32,538 bases of DNA from Planctomycetota bacterium. Its GTDB lineage: Bacteria; Planctomycetota; Planctomycetia; Pirellulales; Pirellulaceae. Where the stretch lies: positions 1-32,538 of the forward strand of contig CAUJKA010000206.1 in assembly GCA_963204965.1 (NCBI GenBank), in the 5' to 3' direction. The number at the start of each line of letters is the position of its first letter. Within the stretch, counting starts at the first letter, position 1. Both the position numbers and the translations under genes were made by a program. Shown piece by piece: positions 7,304 to 14,703 of the stretch. Under the pieces are notes generated by a model that saw only the letters and a program-made list of their open reading frames with translations, did not search any database and was not told where the DNA came from.

Positions 7304-8806
7304 ATGTACTCGCAATCGATAGTTCGCTTTCTTGTCACGGTTCTTTTGGTAATGTCAGCAACAAGATGTTGGTGTGACCAGCGTCCGAATATCGTCATTC
7401 TGTATGCAGATGACATGGGCTATGGCGATTTAGCTTGTCAGAACCCTGATTCAAAGATTCCAACGCCGAACTTGGATCGACTGGCTAGCCAAGGCATGCG
7501 ATTCACGAACGCACATAGCTCGTCGGGTGTCTGTACACCAAGTCGTTATGCGATGCTGGAAGGTCGGTACCATTGGCGCAAGTTTCATGGAATCGTCAAC
7601 AGTTTCGATCCGCCGATTCTAGATTCAGAGAAGACAACACTTGCCGAGTTGCTCAAGAAGAAAGGCTATGCGACCGCGTGTATCGGGAAATGGCATTTGG
7701 GATGGGATTGGGAAGCGATCAAGCGCCCGGGAGCTAAACCCCAAGGTCAAGGCGATCAAGCAAAGGGCTTTGCAGCCGACGCATTTGATTGGAGTAAAGC
7801 AATTCCTGGTGGCCCTTTGGATCATGGATTCGATTTGTACTTTGGCGACGATGTACCAAACTTTCCACCCTATGCTTGGATCGAAAACGATCGTGTGATT
7901 ACGCCACCAACAGTGTCGCTTGCAACGCCGAAGAAGACTGCCGAGGGTAACTGGGAGGCAAGGCCTGGGCCATCTGTAAAGGATTGGGACTTCTGGGATG
8001 TAATGCCAAAGCTATCCGACCGCTACGTAGACTGGATTCACCAACAAAGCGACGACAAGCCCTTCTTTCTTTATTGTCCCTTCACTTCGCCTCACGCGCC
8101 GATTGTTCCAACTTCTGATTTTGAAGGTAAGTCCAAGGCTGGAGGTTTCGGCGACTTTCTCTTTCAAACGGACGATACGGTGGGTCGAGTTCTCAAGGCT
8201 TTGGATGAAAAGGGTTTTACGAAGAACACCATCGTGATCTTCAGTTCTGACAATGGTCCCGAAACTTACGCCTACGAGCGAGTGCGAAAATACGAGCATC
8301 GAAGTATGGGGCCTCTACGCGGCTTGAAGCGTGATTTGTACGAGGGCGGTCATCGCGTTCCCATGATCATTCGCTGGCCAACGATGGTAGCAGAAGGTGT
8401 AACGCACGATGGGTTGATCAGTCAGATTGATTTGTACGCAACCATCGCAGGTGTTCTTCAAGCTGAGATACCCGAGGGGTCTGCAGAAGATAGTTTCGAC
8501 CAGTCGTCTATGCTAAAAGGGCAGCCGAGTGCTCGAAAGGCCATGGTTCACAATACGAATGCAAATGGCTATGCGATTCGCAACGAAGATTGGGTTTTGA
8601 TCGACCACAAGACTGGCTATGTGAGTAAATCGCCCGATTGGTACGAGAAGCAGCAAGGCTATCAAGCTCATTCGTCACCGGGAGAACTGTACAATCTTCG
8701 CGACGACCTTGCTCAAAAGAACAATCGTTATGAGCAGGAGCCCGAGCGAGTCATGCAACTAAAGAAACTGCTTGAAGAGATTCGAGCTAACGGACAAGCT
8801 CGTTAG
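7304..8806 (+). CDS. Secreted sulfatase (arylsulfatase type, formylglycine-dependent)
   Basis: 500 residues; hydrolyses a sulfate ester, probably on a polysaccharide or small aryl sulfate, after export. A signal peptide (about 1-24) precedes the mature start RPNIVILYADDMGYGD, whose D36 and D37 are metal ligands. The sulfatase signature CTPSRYAMLEGR (C77-R88) holds Cys77, which must be oxidised to formylglycine. K129 and H131 (GKWHLG), H264 (SPHAP) and D316-N317 (SSDNGPE) complete the usual active site. The C-terminal part has the common RGLKRDLYEGGHRVPMI loop. Family membership is certain; the substrate is not. A RidA-family gene follows 116 bp downstream and inverted palindromic repeats flank the pair. 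No maturase (FGE/anSME) gene is in the window. Confidence 0.95.
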   Translation: MYSQSIVRFLVTVLLVMSATRCWCDQRPNIVILYADDMGYGDLACQNPDSKIPTPNLDRLASQGMRFTNAHSSSGVCTPSRYAMLEGRYHWRKFHGIVNSFDPPILDSEKTTLAELLKKKGYATACIGKWHLGWDWEAIKRPGAKPQGQGDQAKGFAADAFDWSKAIPGGPLDHGFDLYFGDDVPNFPPYAWIENDRVITPPTVSLATPKKTAEGNWEARPGPSVKDWDFWDVMPKLSDRYVDWIHQQSDDKPFFLYCPFTSPHAPIVPTSDFEGKSKAGGFGDFLFQTDDTVGRVLKALDEKGFTKNTIVIFSSDNGPETYAYERVRKYEHRSMGPLRGLKRDLYEGGHRVPMIIRWPTMVAEGVTHDGLISQIDLYATIAGVLQAEIPEGSAEDSFDQSSMLKGQPSARKAMVHNTNANGYAIRNEDWVLIDHKTGYVSKSPDWYEKQQGYQAHSSPGELYNLRDDLAQKNNRYEQEPERVMQLKKLLEEIRANGQAR

Positions 8807-8874
8807 TCGTTGTTCGTTTGTTGAAGTTTTTAGTTGCAGTTCGAAATTTCGTTTGCTTCAGTCGTTTAGTCAAG

Positions 8875-8910
8875 CTTACTCCTTATTACTTACTCCTTAC
8901 ACCTTACTTT
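8875..8910 (+). repeat. 14-nt-period pyrimidine-rich direct repeat before the RidA-like gene
   Basis: CTTACTCCTTA occurs at 8875-8885 and 8889-8899, and CTTAC again at 8903, giving about 2.5 units with a 14-nt period. It ends just before the ribosome site AAGGA of the RidA-like gene, so it lies in the leader of that message. Confidence 0.6.
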
Positions 8911-8922
8911 CAAGGACTCATC

Positions 8923-9360
8923 ATGAGTGCAGAGATGTTGGCTCGCAATTTAGGGATCGAATTTCCCGAGCAAAAGCCTGGATATTTGAACATGTGTATC
9001 CGCACAGGTAATCTGCTGATCACCTCGGGACACGTCAGCAATATGAAGGGGATTCTAGGCAAGGATCTGAGCGTGGAGCAAGGCTATCAAGCTGCCAAAG
9101 AGTGTGCGATTAAGATTCTTCAGTCGGTTCACCACTTGAATGGAACTTTAGATGGGCTGCGCGTTATCAAGCTCTTGGGCTGCGTTTACTCAACTGGAGA
9201 ATTCACAGATCAGCACTTGGTGATCAATGGTGCTTCAGACTTGCTGCACGAGATCTTTGGAAAGACCGGTGATGGCTATCATGCGCGCAGCGCTCTGGGC
9301 TTTGCTGCATTACCCACTGGAGCGGCCGTTGAAGTTGAGGCAATCTTCGAGGTTAAGTAG
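8923..9360 (+). CDS. RidA/YjgF/YER057c/UK114 family protein
   Basis: 145 residues, the usual size for the family. Canonical RidA hydrolyses reactive enamine/imine intermediates of PLP enzymes; this one belongs to the longer YjgF-like subgroup that often lacks that activity. Seen in sequence: GNLLITSGHV near residues 29-38, a central amphipathic helix (GYQAAKECAIKILQSV), and the ending RSALGFAALPTGAAVEVEAIFEV. The conserved arginine/hydrophobic cleft residues are in the last block (ARSALGFAALP). I chose the ATG at 8923 because AAGGA lies 6 nt upstream; the frame is open 35 codons further but that part has no protein character. Probably co-transcribed with the sulfatase. Confidence 0.85.
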   Translation: MSAEMLARNLGIEFPEQKPGYLNMCIRTGNLLITSGHVSNMKGILGKDLSVEQGYQAAKECAIKILQSVHHLNGTLDGLRVIKLLGCVYSTGEFTDQHLVINGASDLLHEIFGKTGDGYHARSALGFAALPTGAAVEVEAIFEVK

Positions 9361-9415
9361 CATACCGATCAGGCTAGCGGCCATCCATTTTTTGAACCGC
9401 AGGCGCTAGTTTTGC

Positions 9416-9474
9416 TTTCTGGGATTTCGGGCCGAAGGCCCAGCAATTTACATAGCCCAGCCCATCGGGCTGGG
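9416..9474 (-). repeat. Intergenic palindromic repeat, copy B (inverted relative to A)
   Basis: 9416-9460 read on the minus strand matches copy A (7191-7235) at 41 of 45 positions. It contains GGGCC-GAA-GGCCC (9429-9441) and is followed by a second hairpin, CCCAGCCC-ATC-GGGCTGGG (9456-9474). Confidence 0.7.
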
Positions 9475-9494
9475 TGATGGAGCATGAGTACGTC

Positions 9495-9545
9495 AAGGGC
9501 CAACGGCCCACTGGTTGCAGGCAAACCAGTGGGCCGTTGGCCCTT
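9495..9545. repeat. 22-bp perfect inverted repeat with 7-nt loop
   Basis: Arms at 9495-9516 and 9524-9545 are exact reverse complements over 22 bp around the loop GCAGGCA. On the plus strand it ends in CCCTTT. Strong enough to act as a terminator for the RidA-like gene, but the T run is short. It differs in sequence from copies A-C and may be another palindromic element. Confidence 0.75.
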
Positions 9546-9568
9546 TGCTTTTTCTCGTGAATTGCGTT

Positions 9569-9598
9569 CCCAGCCCTGTAGGGCCCTACAGGGCTGGG
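9569..9598. repeat. 30-bp perfect palindrome without loop
   Basis: 15-bp arms centred on GGGCCC (9581-9586), starting CCCAGCCC and ending GGGCTGGG. It shares the CCCAGCCC/GGGCTGGG ends with the hairpin at 9456-9474. Confidence 0.75.
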
Positions 9599-9635
9599 CT
9601 AGGTAAACGGACAGGCCTCGGCCTTAAATCCAAAA
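9594..9635 (+). repeat. Intergenic palindromic repeat, diverged copy C
   Basis: CTGGGCTAGGTAAA followed by GGCCTCGGCC and TTAAATCC aligns with copy A (CTGGGCCAGGTAAA ... CCTTCGGCCC ... GAAATCCC) in the same orientation, but with more changes. It overlaps the end of the 30-bp palindrome. Confidence 0.5.
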
Positions 9636-9642
9636 TGCACAA

Positions 9643-10494
9643 TCAAGGATAGGACGGAACGATTACGCTTTCGCCGCCATCTCGCGAGACCATTGCATCA
9701 AAGGTCGCCTTGTCGATGGTTACCGGAAGCGAGATCACCGATCCGTCACAGATGGCAACTTGGAAGTACTTGTCTTCGTTTTGGATAAGCTGATAGGCTT
9801 CATCTGCGGTCAGCGTTTGGGGAGCGGCCCAAGGCGCTGTATGCTTCACCAACATGATGGCAAGTATGGTGTTGGATAGACCGTCATGAACGTCAGCAAA
9901 ATTGGTGTGGGTTCCATCAATGAAGACGGGATTTCCTCGCTGAACTTTCGTTGGTGCTGAAATGATGAACACATTTGCTTCACGAGATCCCGGAGGAAGG
10001 TTGGCTTGGATCGACTGGAGGTAGAATGGAGCTGGCCCCTGTAGAACGCTGTTACCCGGTGCATCCCAGGGCTGCATGTTAGTAAAGTCTATTTGGCTAT
10101 AGGTCGAACTTGATTCGCAGAAAGGCAAAAGGCTTACCGACCACGACCAGACTTTTTCACCCTTCGAATTGATCGCGAACGGGGCAGGCATTTTCTTATA
10201 GGTCGCCTCATAGTTGTGAACAGCCAGTGCGATCTGCTTGAGATTGTTCTGGTCTTGCATCCTCTTTGCAGCATCTCTTGCGGCGCTCACTGCGGGGATC
10301 AACAATGCCGCCAAGACACCGCAGATTAGCAATCCAAGTACCAGAATCACGCCCAGGATAATCAGGACGATCTTCATCGTCGAACCACCGCCGCTAGGAG
10401 CCGGCGCTGGATAGGGATTGCCCTGTGGTGGGCCGAAGCCTTGTGGTCGAGCGCCTTGAGGCTGTGGAGAAAACTGAAACGGATCTTGAGGCAT
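9643..10494 (-). CDS. DUF1559-like membrane-anchored protein (downstream paralogue)
   Basis: 283 residues. A Pro/Gln/Gly-rich N-terminus (about 1-38) is followed by one hydrophobic helix (about 41-68). It then enters the DUF1559 core LLIPAVSAARDAAKRMQDQNNLKQIALAVHNYEATYKKMP, the pilin-like helix of this planctomycete-expanded family. The family's usual H/DG end motif is represented by CDGSVISLP near the C-terminus. Unlike most DUF1559 proteins there is no GFTLIE prepilin cleavage motif. The product is very similar to that of the gene at 10552-11403, with the last 60 residues almost identical. The function of DUF1559 is unknown; surface or pseudopilin-like roles are proposed for the family. 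GTGGAG about 9 nt before the ATG serves as ribosome site. Confidence 0.82.
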   Translation of the reverse strand: MPQDPFQFSPQPQGARPQGFGPPQGNPYPAPAPSGGGSTMKIVLIILGVILVLGLLICGVLAALLIPAVSAARDAAKRMQDQNNLKQIALAVHNYEATYKKMPAPFAINSKGEKVWSWSVSLLPFCESSSTYSQIDFTNMQPWDAPGNSVLQGPAPFYLQSIQANLPPGSREANVFIISAPTKVQRGNPVFIDGTHTNFADVHDGLSNTILAIMLVKHTAPWAAPQTLTADEAYQLIQNEDKYFQVAICDGSVISLPVTIDKATFDAMVSRDGGESVIVPSYP

Positions 10495-10551
10495 TCGGGC
10501 GACTCCACACTGGGCTTAAATAGTTGGTAGAAATGCGTTTATAGAGCTGGA

Positions 10552-11403
10552 TCAAGGATAGGACGGAATGTTCACGATTTCGCCGCCATCACGCGTGACC
10601 ATTGCATCAAAGGTCGCCTTGTCGATGGTGACTGGGAGCGAGATCACCGATCCGTCACAGATGGCAACTTGGAAGTACTTGTCTTCGTTTTGGATGAGCT
10701 GATAGGCTTCATCGGCGGTCAGCGTTTGGGGAGCGGCCCAAGGTACTGAGTGCTTCGCCAACATGATGGCAAAAATGGTGTTGGAGGTTCCGTCCATAAT
10801 TTCAGCCAACTTTGTGTGGGTCCCGTCAATGAAAAGCGGATTTCCTTGAGGTAATTTCGTTGGTGCTGAAATGATGAAGATATTGGCTTCGCGAGATCCT
10901 GGTGGATGGTTGGCTCGGATCGACTGGAGGTACGCTGGCGCTGCCCCCTGAAGAACGCTGTTCCCCGGTGCATCCCACGGCTGCATGTTCGTAAAGTCAA
11001 TCTGATTGTAAATTTGTGTTGACTCGCAATAAGGCAAGAGGCTAACCGACCACGACCAGACTTTTTCACCCTTGGAATTGATCGCGAAAGGCGCAGGCAT
11101 CTTCTTGTAGGCCGATTCATAGTTGTGAATAGCTAACGCGACCTGTTTGAGATTATTCGAGTCTTGCATCCTCTTGGCTGCATCTCTAGCGGCGCCCACT
11201 GCCGGAATCAACAAAGCCGCTAAGACACCACAGATTAGCACTCCAAGTACCAGAATCACGCCCAAGATGATCAGGACGATCTTCATCGTCGAACCACCGA
11301 CGCTAGGAGCCGGCGCTGGATAGGGATTGCCCTGTGGTGGCCCGAAGCCTTGTGGTCCAGCTCCCTGAGGCTGTGGAGAAAACTGAAACGGATCTTGGGA
11401 CAT
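10552..11403 (-). CDS. DUF1559-like membrane-anchored protein (upstream paralogue)
   Basis: 283 residues, the same length as its neighbour at 9643-10494 and clearly its tandem duplicate. It has the same Pro/Gln/Gly-rich head, membrane helix (VLIILGVILVLGVLICGVL) and DUF1559 helix LIPAVGAARDAAKRMQDSNNLKQVALAIHNYESAYKKMP. Differences cluster in the middle (about residues 130-205), for example PFCESSSTYSQ versus PYCESTQIYNQ. The duplication includes the region just upstream of the ATG, where both genes carry CATTCGGGC on the plus strand followed by a similar ACTCCACA block. The two genes lie 57 bp apart and are probably co-transcribed. Function unknown. Confidence 0.82.
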   Translation of the reverse strand: MSQDPFQFSPQPQGAGPQGFGPPQGNPYPAPAPSVGGSTMKIVLIILGVILVLGVLICGVLAALLIPAVGAARDAAKRMQDSNNLKQVALAIHNYESAYKKMPAPFAINSKGEKVWSWSVSLLPYCESTQIYNQIDFTNMQPWDAPGNSVLQGAAPAYLQSIRANHPPGSREANIFIISAPTKLPQGNPLFIDGTHTKLAEIMDGTSNTIFAIMLAKHSVPWAAPQTLTADEAYQLIQNEDKYFQVAICDGSVISLPVTIDKATFDAMVTRDGGEIVNIPSYP

Positions 11404-11549
11404 TCGGGCTACTCCACATTGGGCCTAGGGAACTAGTAGAATGGCGTTCTCTCGACGCCTTGAAAGACACTGGCGGGCAGACAGTTCGTCAAAACCTGCC
11501 GCGCAGAGGATATAGCAACAACCTTACGTTTTCAATAGAGCCAACCAAT

Positions 11550-12695
11550 ATGTCTGTCACACCTCGATGGTTTATCATCACTTTTGCGGTCACCTTTTTC
11601 GCTACTTGCTGTCGAGCGCAGGAGAAAGTTGATGTCTCGAAGCTTGATCCAGCGATGGCTGCAAGTAAAGCTGCGGCCGCCGAGTTGGTTTGGTACGACG
11701 TGACCGAGTTCGGAGTCGAAGGCCGCATCTTGCCGGACCAAGAGCGAAAGAGTTGGTTTGATCGCCTTCCCAAATCGGCCGAGGGAGTTGTTCCCAATCC
11801 AGTGTGGAACCTGAGTCGTGATAGCGCTGGCATGATGGTGCGTTTCAAGACGGACGCAACGGCAATCAGCGTCCATTACAAACTGACCAAAGCTAAGTTG
11901 GGTATGCCTCACATGCCCGCGACCGGTGTCAGCGGTATCGACTTGTATGCGCGTGATACCGACGGGAAGTGGAAGTGGGTGCAGGTCTCCAAGCCTGATA
12001 CGCAAGAGGTCAAGGTCGAGGTAATTAAGGGGCTAGCTCCAGGCCTGCGCGAAGTAGCTGCGTATTTGCCTCTTTATAACGGAGTCGAGTTTCTGAAAAT
12101 CGGCGTCGCCAAAGCAAGTCAATTCGAAGGCCTACCACCTAGAGATAAGCCTGTTGTATTTTATGGAACCAGCATTACTCACGGTGCCTGCGCTAGCCGG
12201 CCAGGGATGGTTCACACCGCGATCCTTGGACGCAGGCTGGATATGCCAGTGGTGAATCTGGGCTTTTCTGGCAATGGACGCATGGATCAAGGAGTCGGAG
12301 AATACTTGGTTCAAATCGATGCGGCAGCTTACGTGATCGATTGCTTACCCAACATGCAGCCCAAAGATGTTACCGAAAAGTGTGCCGCGCTGGTCAAACA
12401 AATTCGCGAGAGTAAGCCTGCGACGCCAATTGTGTTAGTCGAGGACCGCAGGTTCACCAATGACTGGATCACTCCAGAAAAGCATGCCTTCCACACTGCT
12501 AACCATGCGGCCCTGCGATCTGCCTTTGATGGACTGGTTGCCGAAGGTGTTCGCAATCTGTTTTACATAGAGGGCGATCACTTGTACGGCGACGATACCG
12601 AGGGAGCTACCGACGCATCGCACGCCAACGATCTTGGCTTCATGCGTCAGGCCGAAATCTTTGAACCCATTTTGCTTAAAGCACTGGGTAAGTAG
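11550..12695 (+). CDS. Secreted SGNH/GDSL-family hydrolase (esterase)
   Basis: 381 residues. An N-terminal signal peptide (about 1-23, ending CCRAQ) is followed by a beta-sandwich-like domain (about 45-190). The SGNH hydrolase fold then begins at PVVFYGTSITHGACASRPGM, with nucleophile Ser208. Block II Gly is in LGFSGNG (G241, N242 is block III-like), and the catalytic Asp/His are in TDASHANDLGF (D355, H358). This two-domain arrangement occurs in planctomycete and Bacteroidetes acetyl-esterases acting on polysaccharides; the substrate here is not known. I chose the ATG at 11550 because it starts the signal peptide. The open frame runs 72 codons further upstream, into the neighbouring DUF1559 gene, without protein character. 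Confidence 0.88.
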   Translation: MSVTPRWFIITFAVTFFATCCRAQEKVDVSKLDPAMAASKAAAAELVWYDVTEFGVEGRILPDQERKSWFDRLPKSAEGVVPNPVWNLSRDSAGMMVRFKTDATAISVHYKLTKAKLGMPHMPATGVSGIDLYARDTDGKWKWVQVSKPDTQEVKVEVIKGLAPGLREVAAYLPLYNGVEFLKIGVAKASQFEGLPPRDKPVVFYGTSITHGACASRPGMVHTAILGRRLDMPVVNLGFSGNGRMDQGVGEYLVQIDAAAYVIDCLPNMQPKDVTEKCAALVKQIRESKPATPIVLVEDRRFTNDWITPEKHAFHTANHAALRSAFDGLVAEGVRNLFYIEGDHLYGDDTEGATDASHANDLGFMRQAEIFEPILLKALGK

Positions 12696-13039
12696 CACAT
12701 CACTCGTCAGCTGAACTTTAAAGAGAATGTGGATTTGTTGTGATTTGATTGGCTCTACTTCAGGTTGTGCTATCTCGGTAGAGCTCCCGGATTCTACGGT
12801 TTTTGAATGATTTACAGGTTGTTAATGCTGGCGGAAAACCCTTTCGAAACACTGCGGGTAACCGCCGATCTCCCCTATTAGTAGTGCAAGCGAATTTGGC
12901 GTGTTTTAGTAATGGACGATTAGTCTGGGTACAGACGGATGAGTCCAATCACTGTTGAATTCTGACGTTGAGTTCTCCTTGCCTTGAGTGATTTAGGATG
13001 ATCGCTCAGCCCCAACATAGCCAGTCATGGAGGACTGCG
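12696..13039 (+). other. Intergenic region before the outer-membrane protein gene
   Basis: About 340 bases. AT-rich in its first third (TTTAAAGAG, TTTGTTGTGATTTG), with no hairpin followed by a T run and no promoter I would defend. It should hold the esterase's transcript end and the promoter of the next gene. Confidence 0.4.
13029..13033 (+). promoter_or_regulatory. Ribosome site deciding the start at 13040
   Basis: GGAGG, 6 nt before the ATG at 13040. It rules out the earlier in-frame ATG at 12998, which lacks such a site and would put 14 polar residues before the signal peptide. Confidence 0.75.
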
Positions 13040-13795
13040 ATGATTAAACTGTGTTTCTCTGCGCTTACGTGCGCACTAGTAACGTTGATCGGCTTAAGTA
13101 GCGCCAAGGCCGAAGGTCCATGGGCGTTTCAATATGAATCGCTGTTCATGAAATTACATACATCACACGGTGCTTCTACAGATAACGCTCTAGGGCTTGA
13201 TCCTGCGAATCGATTTGCCCTAAGCTACGTGCGTGACACCAACGTAGGTGCTCGTATAACCTACTTTGATTACGATCACAGTGGTACCTTCACCGCTCCC
13301 GGTGGTACACGCTTGATTTCATTGGATATGCAGAATACGGACTTCGAGATTTTCAAGCGATTTAACCTAAGCAGCCAAACTACCCTTGAGGCTAGCGGCG
13401 GCTTGAGGAAGTCGGTCAACGAAGTTTTCTTCCCAACTGTTTTCGAGCCAAACCATTTCAACGGTCTAGGCGGTTTTGTAGGATTTCGTGGAACGACAAA
13501 GATCTTTACAGGCGGCGATCTCTATGCTCGTGGAAAGTATGCCATCCTGGGTGGCAACGGTGTGCATGACGGTAACGCCGTCAACACTCCACGTCGCTAC
13601 GATGAAAGTCGTACTCAATCCGAGTTAGCATTCGGTTACCAACACTCAATTTCCATGGCACGTTTTATCGTAACACCTCACGTTGGTGCGGAATGGATGA
13701 ACCTCTCGTCGTACCTAGTGGATCCGGTTGACGAGCATCCAGAAGGAAACATGATGCTCGGTGGATTGACTTGCGGAATCAATGTGAACTTCTAA
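13040..13795 (+). CDS. Putative outer-membrane beta-barrel protein of unknown function
   Basis: 251 residues. The signal peptide MIKLCFSALTCALVTLIGLS ends in SAKA, with cleavage likely before EGPWAF. The mature part is rich in short alternating hydrophobic/polar strands with aromatic residues (for example FALSYVRDTNVGARITYFDYD, RFIVTPHVGAEWMNLSSYL) and glycine turns. It ends in CGINVNF, a C-terminal phenylalanine as recognised by the BAM insertion machinery. I do not recognise a named family; opacity-like or small porin-like barrels look similar. It stands alone, followed at once by a good terminator, so it is probably a single-gene transcript. Confidence 0.7.
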   Translation: MIKLCFSALTCALVTLIGLSSAKAEGPWAFQYESLFMKLHTSHGASTDNALGLDPANRFALSYVRDTNVGARITYFDYDHSGTFTAPGGTRLISLDMQNTDFEIFKRFNLSSQTTLEASGGLRKSVNEVFFPTVFEPNHFNGLGGFVGFRGTTKIFTGGDLYARGKYAILGGNGVHDGNAVNTPRRYDESRTQSELAFGYQHSISMARFIVTPHVGAEWMNLSSYLVDPVDEHPEGNMMLGGLTCGINVNF

Positions 13796-13829
13796 GGCAT
13801 CCGACCTTTTGATTTTCGCGATCAAAGAT

Positions 13830-13860
13830 AACCCGGTGGCATGGCTACCGGGTTTTTTTG
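13830..13860 (+). terminator. Rho-independent terminator of the outer-membrane protein gene
   Basis: AACCCGGT (13830-13837) pairs with ACCGGGTT (13847-13854) around GGCATGGCT, followed directly by a run of T (13853-13859). It lies 35 bp after the stop codon. Confidence 0.85.
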
Positions 13861-13909
13861 TTGTTGCATAGTTCTGCTGTGATCAGCATTGCCAGTCCGC
13901 ACTGGTCAA

Positions 13910-14560
13910 TTACTTGCGTGTTTCGACAGGTTTGCGGCGTTTGGGAAAGAGCTCTTTGCACAGCGGACAGACCGTTCCGTCACAGCCGCGGGCGGTGCAG
14001 TGTTCGCGGCCGTAATAGATGATTTGAAGATGAAGCTTGTTCCATGACGGTTCTGGAAACAGCTTCTTCAAATCCTGTTCGGTCTGCTCGACACTTTTTC
14101 CGTTGGTCAGCTCCCAACGTTGAGCCAATCGATGGATGTGCGTGTCGACGGGAAAGGCGGCGACTCCAAAGGCTTGACACATGACAACGCTGGCGGTCTT
14201 GTGGCCGACTCCTGGCAATTCTTCCAAGGCTTCGAAACTTGCCGGGACCTGCCCATCGTGCTTGTCGCAAAGTATCTGCGAAAGTTGCTTGATTGCCTTG
14301 GCCTTTCTTGGCGCGAGTCCCAACCTGCGGATGACCTCTAGAATTTGATCCTCTTCGACGCGAGCCATCGCTGCCGGAGTTTTGGCGAGCTTCCATAAGT
14401 TGGGCGTAACCGTATTGACCATTTTGTCGGTGCATTGTGCGCTGAGCAAAACGGCGATCAGCAACGAGTAGGAGTCGTGGTGATCGAGTGGAATCGGCGG
14501 GGCGGGATAAAGCTGGCTCAAATACCCGAGAATGGTCTCGGCACGCTGCTTGCGGTTCAT
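13910..14560 (-). CDS. nth: Endonuclease III (base-excision DNA glycosylase/AP lyase)
   Basis: 216 residues, the standard length. Removes oxidised pyrimidines and nicks AP sites. The helix-hairpin-helix LPGVGHKTASVV (115-126) carries catalytic Lys121, and the catalytic Asp is D139 in FPVDTHIHR. The N-terminal LLSAQCTDKMVN (38-49) is the family's usual substrate pocket. The C-terminal iron-sulfur loop is odd: the cysteines are C188, C193, C198 and C201 (C-x4-C-x4-C-x2-C). The classical spacing is C-x6-C-x2-C-x5-C. Four cysteines remain, so a cluster may still form, but with different geometry. Divergent from the oxidoreductase gene; its 3' end faces the terminator of the beta-barrel gene. Confidence 0.94.
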   Translation of the reverse strand: MNRKQRAETILGYLSQLYPAPPIPLDHHDSYSLLIAVLLSAQCTDKMVNTVTPNLWKLAKTPAAMARVEEDQILEVIRRLGLAPRKAKAIKQLSQILCDKHDGQVPASFEALEELPGVGHKTASVVMCQAFGVAAFPVDTHIHRLAQRWELTNGKSVEQTEQDLKKLFPEPSWNKLHLQIIYYGREHCTARGCDGTVCPLCKELFPKRRKPVETRK

Positions 14561-14590
14561 CGAACTTCTTGAAAAACTAAGGGAAACAAG

Positions 14591-14619
14591 GCGACAACAG
14601 AGGCTTGTTCTGCTATATT
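14591..14619 (+). promoter_or_regulatory. Candidate promoter of the Gfo/Idh/MocA oxidoreductase
   Basis: GCGACA (14591-14596), 17-bp spacer, TATATT (14614-14619). The -10 box is good and the -35 box matches at four of six positions. It lies 85 bp before the ATG at 14704 in the gap to the divergent nth gene. Confidence 0.45.
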
Positions 14620-14703
14620 CGCAACCATTAGGGCTCTCTGAGATCTCACTCGAAAGCCCGGGAAATCTAATTAGAGTACCATTTCATTTCGAGCTCCCTT
14701 CCC

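Noticed and set aside
8865..8872. GTTTAGTC half-site near the RidA leader, resembling the BlaI operator arm
   Set aside because: Only one arm, with no facing ACTAAAC; likely chance.
7181..9635. Insertion sequence or CRISPR array
   Set aside because: The repeats are palindromic, few and irregularly spaced, and there is no transposase gene or target-site duplication that I can see.
11334..11549. 72-codon N-terminal extension of the SGNH hydrolase
   Set aside because: It would run into the DUF1559 gene and put the signal peptide in the middle of the protein.
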